Shown: positions 52,041-61,800 of the stretch, one piece after another
Numbering within the stretch: position 1 is the first letter of the stretch
Layout of the letters: the number at the start of each line of letters is the position of its first letter
From: Elysia chlorotica
Taxonomy: Eukaryota > Mollusca > Gastropoda > Plakobranchidae
Assembly (NCBI GenBank): GCA_003991915.1
Contig: RQTK01000015.1
Coordinates: 1,111,304-1,175,303 of the forward strand
Length of the DNA: 64,000 bases
Reading direction: 5' to 3'
Translations under genes and position numbers: made by a program
Notes under the pieces: model-generated
What the model was told of the DNA's origin: nothing
Database searches by the model: none
Seen by the model: the letters and a program-made list of their open reading frames with translations, nothing else

Positions 52041-52976
52041 TTTATTTCAGAAGATCAGCCTATGGAAATGAAAGTGAACTCATTCTTTCACAACAAATGA
52101 TGGTCATCAACATCTTGATGAAATTAAATTGTTCACAGCAAACATTCAGTTATTTACAGCGTGCAAACCAGTTTAGATTGGCATTTTCCTCACAAGTGTT
52201 ATAAAATCAATCGTTTGAGGTTGCACATTTTCATTCTTTTCTACAACATTGTGCAGATGCTTATGAGTGTTTGTAGAAGTGAGCAATTTGTAGCTTGTGC
52301 AATTCAAAATTTGTCAAAAAGCAATGAGTACAAACTCTGTACTCAATTTCTGGAATGTTGTGCACATTAAACTAAAAGGTTTAGGTAATTCATATCCATC
52401 TTTGTTTAAACAAAAGGCGCATTAATACTAAGAAACCAAGAATTTTCTTTAAATGATGAAATAAATAATAATCCTATACATGTACATGTTTCACATGATT
52501 ATCTTGTGATGAAAATATGAATTTTTGTATTAGTCTTGTAGAAGGATGGATTTGGACGGTGATAATGTATACTGGTGTAAAATAAGAATCATTACAGTGT
52601 AAAATCAATTGTACACATTGGTTGTTTTTTTTTTAAGTATAGCTTTATGTTCAGATTATTGGAAAGTAAGTCTTATAAATAAGGATTTTAATGTAAGCCA
52701 AAAAAATCAGAGTGTTTTAAACAATCTAGGAGACTTGGATAAGTTTTCACTCTAACTCTTAGGTTGATGACTGTCCTAACAAATAAAAACGCAGGTGTTT
52801 GTTCTTACATAATACAAAGTGTAGGTTCATCAGTGACAACACATACAAAACTTGATGCTTCAAAATGTGATACACCTGTGAGTATAATCAGAAATTCACA
52901 AAGATTTCACATTGTCTAAAAAAAATAAAAACTGTGTGACTGTGAGCAATGTGTGTGAAAGTAATTTCATTCCAAC
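52041..52976 (-). other. Probable 3' UTR of the CCDC88-like gene, with poly(A) signal candidates
   Basis: Downstream of the stop at 52,977, the minus strand carries ATTAAA at 52,692-52,687 (about 285 nt after the stop) and the first canonical AATAAA at 52,046-52,041. Either could end the transcript. AT-rich, repeat-poor sequence continues to about 47,300, so a longer UTR is possible. The real end cannot be set without transcripts. Confidence 0.45.
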
Positions 52977-55868
52977 CTACACACACCCATACTCATACCA
53001 AATTGAACTAGTGCTTTTGGCTGGGCCTTTCTCTTCAGCCCGCTCTTCACCATTTGGTGCTACACCAGGCGAAGCTTTGTTAGACACCGCTACGCCACCG
53101 ACATTCTGCTCGGCTTTCTCAGAGAGAGGAGAAGAGAGCGAAGAGGTCGGGCTGCCCACTTGCCTGTTGTTGGAGGAGCTGGGAGGGGGAGCAGCTGGAG
53201 GAGTGTTGTGCTGTTGCAGGCTGCCCGCTGGTCTGCCTTGCGATCTGATCTGTGGGGGAACTTGAACCTGCCGGGGGTGGGGCTGCGGGCCTGACGAAAC
53301 AGCAGTGGAATTTTGGTGGAACTCTGAACTGTTATGTCCGGCGAAGGATCCGTTGATAACGGGAGTGGGGCCGGGCTGAGATCTCTGGTGCTGGTGTTGG
53401 GGAGGTTGGAGAGCTTGTCTCTCTGGGAAGTGTTGCTGGCTGCCTGAGAAGGAGGCTGGATGAGGCTGGGGGTACCCACGGCTATCCGGCCTTGCGTTGC
53501 CTCCAGGGCCAACATCTTTTGGCAAGCTGCCTGCTCGGCTCGACCTGTTAGGCCCCACACTGGCGTACTCGCCGGGACTCGAGTCCTGTCTACTTGGCAC
53601 CGAAGAGGCCTGGCCTGATCTGGGCATGGGTGCACCAGGCGGTGGCAGCCTCTGCCCAGGGTCGGGCAGGTGCCTGTCTTGAGCATCCCTGGGATGGTGG
53701 GTCTGTGGCAGTGGGGCCGAGTCCCGTCTTGACGCTGGGTGAGGGCCAGGGGTGGTGCTCCTGCCATACGGCACGGCACCCGAGGGCAAGGGGCCCACAG
53801 GCTGGCCCATGCTGGAATGGGATCTGAGGGGAGGCGGGACCTGACCCTGACCTCGAGGTCCCGCCAGGTTCAAACTGTCTGGTCTAGGACCGGCTAAAGG
53901 CTGTGGATGTGGACCAGGCATAAACTGCCTGGGATTTGCAGGACGGGAAGATGGATTTGTAGTGCTGCCACTGAACTGCCCATGTGAAGAATTTGAATAT
54001 GTTTGCTGCTGATCTGAAAACGGCTGTGATGGTGATCTCCCCAAATTTTGTCTGTTTGTGTCCAAGCTGTTCTGGTTGTTGAATCTTTGCTGATGTTGAT
54101 GGGTAAATGAACTCGGCACTTGCTGTTGGTTGTTATTATTGATGGTGTTGCTGTTGCTGTCGGCAGATGACACACTGGAGGGAGGACCCCTGGAGGAGGA
54201 TCGACTTGGCTCGCGCAGGAGACTCACACCTGAAGCCCGGCTGTCTCTGGGCGGCTCGTGGCCCTCTGGAGCTTCCCTAACGCTGCCCCTGCTCGGCCGA
54301 TCGTAGTCTTCCTTGGTCCTGCGAGGTGGAGGGATCGGAGACTCCTTTTTGTGGAACTGATGACCTTGACCTGACTCCCCCATGATGGATGATGGAATGA
54401 ACATGTGGGGTGGCACAGACTTTGGCCTCTCTGGCTGTTGGCTTTGGTTGTGGTGAATGTTTGAGTTTTGTGGTGGTGGTGGTGGATTAGATGACAAGGC
54501 ACCAACCCTTCCTGTCCTATCGTTTGAATACCCGCCCCCTCCTTGCTGAGACTGATGCTGGTTCTGCTGCTGCTGAAGTCTGGGCCTTCCCTCCCCGGGC
54601 GGGCGGGAGATGACCCCTCTGATGTGCGGCGATGGACCCATGGCGCTGGCCGGTCGCGCTCGGTGGAACAGATGGTTATTGTTGTTCTGGCCTGGCATCA
54701 GGTTGGCCGGAGGTCTGCGCGGGTTGTGCCCACTCACGACCGAGTTGTCCTCGTTCTTCTGCTGCTTGCTGGAGGCAGGGGTCACATTCAAGGGCGGCTG
54801 GGACCTGGGCACAGGAGGTTGAAGTTGGTCTGGGAGGAGACCACCACCGCTGTTGTTGTTATTGTCGTTGTTGTTGTTATTAGGGTGGTGGCGATCAAGC
54901 GGGCCCTGAGAGGTTCTTCTCCCAAAGTCAGCAGGGCCTGGCCTTCGCATGACAACTTCGTCCTCCCTGTTGCTACGGGACCAGGCTTGGTGGTTGCCAA
55001 TCTGGGCGTGGCCTGGGGGGTCCCTGGACGATGAAGCGAGCATGGTCAGCCGGTCCAGTCTCTCGGCCGCAGGGATCGGGGGCGGTGGGTCTGTGGGCGC
55101 CGGGGGGAGCTCTCTCTCAAAGTTTGGATTGTTTTTTCTATTGCAGTTGTTTACATTCAGATTCCCGGCTTGCACTTGAGTCGGGTAGAGGCTGTGGCTG
55201 TGGTTGTGGTTGTTGTGAAGGTGGCTGGACAAACTCAGTGCTGTGTAAGAGTTAGGCATAGAGGAAGACGAGGGAACACCTGCAGGATCCCTAGGGGAGG
55301 AGGATGAGGCAGGGGCAGCGTAGATGTTCATCCGCGTCGTGCTGGCGTAAGGCGACGATTCCTGGCTGGAGCTGCGCCAGTCGTCTCCCCCTGAGAGCCG
55401 CTTGTGGGACAGGTATTGGCCACCACCATTGCCAACACCGGGCTCGACACTGGGACGGAGCGAGTTGGCAGAGGACGGAGTGGAATTGTTTGTGCTGGCG
55501 TTGCTTGTCTCAAAGGCTGGGGTGGTATGTATCACAGACGATGACGAAGACGACCTGTTGATAACGTCAGGCTTAGGCATTGAGGTGAACACATCGTTGG
55601 CGAAGTTGCCTCCCCCACCTGCAGAGCTCAGACTGCTGTTGTCGTTCCCTCCTCCAGTTCCACTTTCCCCAGACATGCGAGAGCCACTGCGCTCGTGGGG
55701 GAAGGTGGAAGAGGCAGGGGAGAGCAGCGACGTGGATGAAGAGGCTGTGTCGGGCATGTCGAGGTGAGGCTGGGTCTGATGGACACCGCTAGATTTGCGT
55801 CGGCTGTTGCTGTTGTTGGAGTTGTCGCTTCCCCTGGACTCGCTGTCGTTACTCGTGCGTCGACGCGC
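52977..55868 (-). CDS. CCDC88: CCDC88-like last exon: long disordered tail ending in a GCV PDZ ligand
   Basis: One 2,892-nt exon (963 codons plus TAG at 52,977-52,979). The acceptor TTGCTTTCTAG places an in-frame TAG just before the exon, so the frame must be entered by splicing at 55,868. The start Met at 55,757 is internal and not a start. The product is Ser/Pro/Gln/Asn/His-rich, with Asn runs near 54,855-54,890 and many poly-Pro segments. PIPPPRR (54,319-54,339) fits a class II SH3 ligand (PxxPxR). The last residues SSIWYEYGCV end in the Gly-Cys-Val motif that binds the Dishevelled PDZ domain in Daple. The linker from GBA motif to C-terminus is near 970 residues, far longer than the roughly 350 in human Daple. 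Antisense open frames across this exon are shadows of its GC-rich codons. Confidence 0.88.
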   Translation of the reverse strand, partial: ARRRTSNDSESRGSDNSNNSNSRRKSSGVHQTQPHLDMPDTASSSTSLLSPASSTFPHERSGSRMSGESGTGGGNDNSSLSSAGGGGNFANDVFTSMPKPDVINRSSSSSSVIHTTPAFETSNASTNNSTPSSANSLRPSVEPGVGNGGGQYLSHKRLSGGDDWRSSSQESSPYASTTRMNIYAAPASSSSPRDPAGVPSSSSMPNSYTALSLSSHLHNNHNHSHSLYPTQVQAGNLNVNNCNRKNNPNFERELPPAPTDPPPPIPAAERLDRLTMLASSSRDPPGHAQIGNHQAWSRSNREDEVVMRRPGPADFGRRTSQGPLDRHHPNNNNNDNNNNSGGGLLPDQLQPPVPRSQPPLNVTPASSKQQKNEDNSVVSGHNPRRPPANLMPGQNNNNHLFHRARPASAMGPSPHIRGVISRPPGEGRPRLQQQQNQHQSQQGGGGYSNDRTGRVGALSSNPPPPPQNSNIHHNQSQQPERPKSVPPHMFIPSSIMGESGQGHQFHKKESPIPPPRRTKEDYDRPSRGSVREAPEGHEPPRDSRASGVSLLREPSRSSSRGPPSSVSSADSNSNTINNNNQQQVPSSFTHQHQQRFNNQNSLDTNRQNLGRSPSQPFSDQQQTYSNSSHGQFSGSTTNPSSRPANPRQFMPGPHPQPLAGPRPDSLNLAGPRGQGQVPPPLRSHSSMGQPVGPLPSGAVPYGRSTTPGPHPASRRDSAPLPQTHHPRDAQDRHLPDPGQRLPPPGAPMPRSGQASSVPSRQDSSPGEYASVGPNRSSRAGSLPKDVGPGGNARPDSRGYPQPHPASFSGSQQHFPERQALQPPQHQHQRSQPGPTPVINGSFAGHNSSEFHQNSTAVSSGPQPHPRQVQVPPQIRSQGRPAGSLQQHNTPPAAPPPSSSNNRQVGSPTSSLSSPLSEKAEQNVGGVAVSNKASPGVAPNGEERAEEKGPAKSTSSIWYEYGCV

Positions 55869-58800
55869 CTAGAAAGCAAAAACATGATACAAAATTGACA
55901 AGGCTTTCTAATTTTGTTTGAATAACACTTTTGATTATTAATAAATGCTACACAAAAAATTGTCTTTAAAAATTTGTTTCAATTTAGTCAAGAAAAAAAT
56001 GTCTTCTTGGCACCCTTTACTTTTAACCAAACCTTTTACGCACAATTTTTATGCTTTTACTACTCGGAGAGATAAGGAATCACCGTTGCTACTAGTATAA
56101 TGCATTAACTGCCTTAGGACATCATGGGCACAACATAGCCGTTACCGTGCTGACATGCCGTAAAAGAAACTCACTCACTCACTCACTTGGCATTTAATTT
56201 AAGAATACAAAATACATATTTTTATTTTTATTTGAAAAGTTAACGCCATGCATATTATGAAAAAAATATCTTCCTTCTTTTTCCTTTTTTTTTTTGCTTA
56301 CAAAAATAATAGGTCACATTCAAGGGCGGCTGGGACCTGGGCACAGGAGGTTGAAGTTGGTCTGGGAGGAGACCACCACCACCGCTGTTGTTGTTGTTGT
56401 TGTTGTTGTTGTTGCTGTTGTTGTTGTTAGAGTGGTGGCGATCAAGCGGGCCCTGAGAGGTTCTTCTCCCAAAGTCAGCAGGGCCTGGCCTTCGCATGAC
56501 AACTTCGTCCTCCCTGTTGCTACGGGACCAGGCTTGGTGGTTGCCAATCTGGGCGTGACCTGGGGGGTCCCTGGACGACGAGGCGAGCATGGTCAGGCGG
56601 TCCAGTCTCTCCGCCGCAGGGATCGGGGGCGGTGGGTCTGTGGGCGCCGGGGGGAGCTCTCTCTCAAAGTTTGGATTGTTTTTCCTATTGCAGTTGTTTA
56701 CATTCAGATTGCCGGCTTGCACTTGAGTCGGGTAGAGGCTGTGGTTGTGGTTGTGGTTGTTGTGAAGGTGGCTGGACAAACTCGGTGCTGTGTAAGAGTT
56801 AGGCATAGAGGAAGACGAGGGGACACCTGCAGGATCCCTAGGGGAGGAGGATGAGGCAGGGGCAGCGTAGATGTTCATCCGCGTCGTGCTGGCGTAAGGC
56901 GACGATTCCTGGCTCGAGCTGCGCCAGTCGTCTCCCCCTGAGAGCCGCTTGTGGGACAGGTACTGGCCCCCACCATTGCCAACACCGGGCTCGACACTGG
57001 GACGGAGCGAGTTGGCAGAGGACGGAGTGGAATTGTTTGTGCTGGCGTTGCTTGTCTCAAAGGCTGGGGTGGTATGTATCACAGACGATGACGAAGACGA
57101 CCTGTTGATAATGTCAGGCTTAGGCGTTGAGGTGAACACATCGTTGGTGAAGTTGCCTCCCCCACCTGCAGAGCTCAGACTGCTGTTGTCGTTCCCTCCG
57201 CCAGTTCCACTTTCCCCAGACATGCGAGAGCCACTGCGCTCGTGGGGGAAGTTGGAAGAGGCAGGGGAGAGCAGGGACGTGGATGGGGAGGCTGTGTCGA
57301 GCAGGTCGAGGTGAGGCTGGGTCTGGTGGATACCGCTAGATTTGCGTCGGCTGTTGCTGTTGTTGGAGTTGTCGCTTCCCCTGGACTCGCTGTCGTTACT
57401 AGTTCGTCGACGTGCCTAGAAAGCAAAAACACGATACAAAATTGAAAATCTTTCTGATTTTGTTAATTATATTAATGATCCAAGAGTTTTAGAATGATAC
57501 ACAACAAAACAGAAAATGGCCTTTAAAAATTGTTTCAGTAAAGTCAAGAAAAAATGTCTTCTTGGCATTTAATTTAAGAGTACAAAATACATATTGTACT
57601 TTTAATTTGAAAAGTTAAAGCTATGCATATAATGGAAAAAAAGGTCCTATTTCTTTTCCATTTATTATAAAAAAAAAAAAATTACAATAATGATCGTATA
57701 GTTTTAAAATACACACAACAAAAGAGAACAATTAACACTATTAAAGTTACACGAAAGTGTCTACTATAAATATCATACATCAAGTAACTGGCAATGTAAA
57801 AAAAAATATTGGAAAACAAAAACTAGATCTGCATTATGATCGGAGCACATTATCTAAAATACTGTTATTCCCTATGGCTGCACTATTTCAATATGAAAGG
57901 TTATGAAAAAAAAGTGGTTTTCCTAGCGGATATCAGTGTCACGAAATGGTTAAAAAGTGTTCTTGCCATATCCCGTCCCGTGTCTGGAGAGCTACCTACC
58001 CCGTTCTCGCTGCGCGGAGACTTGTTGGCCTCCTTGAGGAACTGGTCTAGAGTGAGCATCTCACTACCTGGTGAAGCGCGGCCGGGCGTTCTCCTGCCCA
58101 GACCAGGGGTGGTCGACCTTTTGCCCTGCCCGTCTCCTGCTTCCATTGTATACGGCCGGCCGACACCTTTGGGGAGGAACAAAATTGATTAAAGTGAAAT
58201 ATGCTTAAGATAAACCTTTCGAGGACAGCCTAAACGTTTATTTGTGCTAAGCTGTGATTGGTAAGTAGAAAAAAGGGGATGGGTGCCTTGGGATTAGTTT
58301 ATATAAAGCAAAAAGCCATACTATTTAAATGCTTAAATGAAAAAGATTCAGTACTTTCTGATTTACCTTATATTGGTTAGTAATCAAGAAACAATTGAAA
58401 GACACATGTTGCGTGACAATGTTGATGAGAAGAGAAATATGAAAGTATAAAAAATGTGTCAGTGCTGTCTTGGAGGACAAACCAAAAAACAAAAAACAAA
58501 CAAACAAAACAAAGAAAAAAACCTGAGTTTCAGGAAAGAGTTAGTAAACTTTGCACTGCCAAACTGAAACCTTATTACAATTATTACTTTATTTATTTAT
58601 ATGTTTTTTTTATTCAATTATCTATTTATTTACCAGGTAGTAAATGGCTGTCTCCTGAAAACGCATTGTGAAGGTTTTCTGTAGACTTAGCACCTGAAAA
58701 TGAAGAGGAAAAGACGTGGTAATTTGCAATGACACTGTATGCTTCACAGATAAGTGAATAGTCAATTGATCATTCATATGTGTATGTCAGCACAATTCTA

Positions 58801-61800
58801 ACATAAGCCCTAAAAATTTCTCTTGCATCACATTCAACATTTACAATGTGCTAAAACAATTTGCATGCAAAAGCATTAGAAAAAAGTAATCATATCAAGG
58901 TGCTTGAAGTTGAACCAAAGATATTTTTAAAAAACAACTTATTAGCCTTTAGTAATTGATTAAAGGGAAGGAGTAAAAATAACAATGAATATTATATTAA
59001 CAAAAGCAATTTTATTTTTTCCTAAGTAAACCAGAAAGAAATCTGATGTTATATTAATATATATACACTAATGGGATTCAGTTATCTTGATTTATGGAAA
59101 TTGCTTTGTGTACTTTTCTTCAACTTTAGAATGGGAAATTAATTTTACTGAAATAATATTTTAACAACTTGCATCAATTTTTAAATGAATTACAGATGCA
59201 TCTGATTTGTTATATATTTTCTGAGTAAAACTATAAAAGGGAGTCAGTTGGATATCAAAGTATTCCACAAATACAAATAATTTTTGTACACATTTTTAAG
59301 AATGAACACTTTGCTCCTAAAACTAAGCAAACATGTTTGTATTCTATTTTATTCCTTTTGGTCCTCAGAGAGCTTGCAACAGAATTATAAAATTAAATAG
59401 CTTTACCATGCTTTAAAAAATGTAACAAAATATAAAGCATGTTATTGTTAATATGATCAAAATACCTTCATATGATAAATATAAAACAATTGGAAAGCTG
59501 AAAGTAAATTGAAACACAAACACAAAAGCTTTTGAACTATGATTTTGCTTTAAAAACCAATGATAAAAATGTATGTCCCCTCAAAAAATGAAAGTATATT
59601 TTCTCAATGTTATTACTTTAAAGCTCTCCAATTGGTACTTCTATGATTTTCAGTATATTGGATGTTAACGTTTTCAATTTACATAGAGTAAGATGCATAA
59701 TCATGAAATTTTTGAAAACGGAAATGGTGAATAATTTGGAAGAGAAGTAAAAGATCATACAACAGGAGCTATGTACACAGAGCAGGTGGAAATAAGAGTG
59801 TTCCATTAGTATGAGAGATAGCTTGGTACATTCAAATAGTAGCAACACCTTAGAAAAGCTCACACCATACAGGGTATGCATACAATAGTTTTGAGGGCTG
59901 ATATATGAGTAGTTGTAGAGAACAGGTAGAGTGATGACTATAATTCAATAGCAATTGTCAATATTGAGAAGTTATTTGTCCATTACAAATGATTTACTGG
60001 TTCCATCAGTAGTATATCAGACCCTTACAAGCATACAATACAGTATGGATGATCAATAATATGTTTGTCCAAAAAAAAAATGTAGGTATTCAAAGGGGAG
60101 AGGGAAGACAAACAGAAAGAAAAAGAGAAAAAATTAATGGAAGACTTTTTGGTGTGACTATGAAGGAAAAGAAGATGGCTGGGGTGGAAGGAAAAGTAGA
60201 AGTGAAAGTGGGGAGGAGAGAGATTGGAAGATATGTCATAATGGACAAATCTAGTGCCAACACTGCAAGTACAGTAGTTTCCTACAGTACATGGACAACA
60301 AAGATGACAATTTTAAAAAAGATAAGGGAAAAAATGGAAAAATTTGAACACGGAGCTCTGTGAATACAGGAGAAGAAAATCAGTGTCGGTGAAGGCACTG
60401 CGTGTATATCTAACTAAAAAAAATGTACATGCCCTCACAAAAGATCTCAAGCAGTAGCTTAGGTATTTGTTTGAAATGGACAATGAAGGCTCAGATTGAA
60501 TAACCCATGCAAATACAAAATATTATGAGGTAATTGAGACAGAAAAATAAATAAATAATAAATTTTTAAAAAATTACTTGTCAGGCAAAGAAAAAAAAAA
60601 GACAAGAGAAAGGGATTTTGAAAATTTGTTTGATTTAAACTTTATATAAAGGCATGTACATCCGCCATGTGAGCACGAAGAAAATGTGTACCAGCCAAAA
60701 GAAAGTAAAAACAAAGAAAACAACAACCAGGACACTAAGAGAGGGGAAGAAAATAACGCAGGCGGGGCATGCTGCAAAGCTACACAGAAAGGCCACACCA
60801 GGCTACCTCTGAGGACAGGTTTTTCATTTTCAGAGAAGGGAGAGTGGAGAGCAGTCGAGGACTTGGCCAGAGATCTATTCTGGCTGGCCAGTTTGGGCGT
60901 CTCCTCTATGGAGCTGGCTCTTCTGTTGTCCGTGCGCTTGTCTGCAAATGTGACCAAGTCAATGGGGTTGGATACTTTTTTCCTTGTATTTATTTCCATA
61001 TCCAAGTTTGATTTAGTAGCTTTTATATGTTATGTGTGTAAAATCATAATTAATAAATCATGTTGTTCAAAGGATCAATATCAGAACTAATAAATCATGT
61101 TGTAAGACAGTATTTGAAAGAGGAATTACATTTTTTTTAATAATTGAAAGAAAGGTTAACCATTTTTATCGTATCCTCTGAAATTCGTAAGAATTAAAAA
61201 AAAAAAAAAATGAAAAACATTTTCAATGTAAACAACTTTAAACATGATATAGATGACTGTTTGAACCACAGGATATGGAGTTTTGCAGAATTGCACACCA
61301 CCCTTCGAACGTGTACAAAGACCATCCATTTTCTTTACAAAAATTGTGCTTGTCTAGTGCAATACGGGAGAGTAGTGTAATTTGATGGATCAGGTGTAGG
61401 GTAGGTATTTTCTCATGTGTGTCAAAGTTTTTAGTATGTATCAGGGAAAATATCAATAGTAAACGCGTTTTAAGCTTGTTGTCATGGAAAGGGAAAGATT
61501 GTTTTATCTTGAATGTATGCATTTTTGGATGACTTTTATATTGTGTTTGTGTTTCTACAAAACTTTACATTATATGGTTTGTACATTAACATAAACAAAG
61601 CACTGGGAATGCCTATGGTATTTCAAGAACAGAACGTTTATAAGTTCTTTACACTGCAAATTTGGGGGTTTGAAAGTTAAAAAATTAATGATAACGATAA
61701 CGATAACAGCAATGGTTTTCTGAGAACGTGAAAGAAAATCTATTATCATTAATAACTATCGAAAACAGTAATTCTTGATGGAGTTTTTTGCTTTTTTTAT

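Larger units (their letters stand above)
54780..57690 (-). repeat. Tandem duplication of exon plus upstream intron
   Basis: Unit A spans 54,780-56,311 and unit B 56,312 to about 57,690 in the same orientation. The shared left edge is ggtcacattcaaggg at 54,780 and 56,312. Both carry the exon acceptor (55,869 and 57,416), the intron start agaaagcaaaaacatgat or its variant, and the stretch gtcttcttggcatttaattt. Exonic parts differ by a few per cent and introns more, with small indels. A 180-bp insertion is present only in unit A. No N gap lies at the junction. Confidence 0.85.

Noticed and set aside
53090..53779. 229-codon minus-strand frame within the last exon
   Set aside because: It is an overlapping frame of the true exon. 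The GCV ending and the splice phase fix the other frame.
52912..55767. Plus-strand frames antisense to the last exon (up to 163 codons)
   Set aside because: They are shadows of a GC-rich, Ser/Pro/Gln-rich coding exon on the minus strand.
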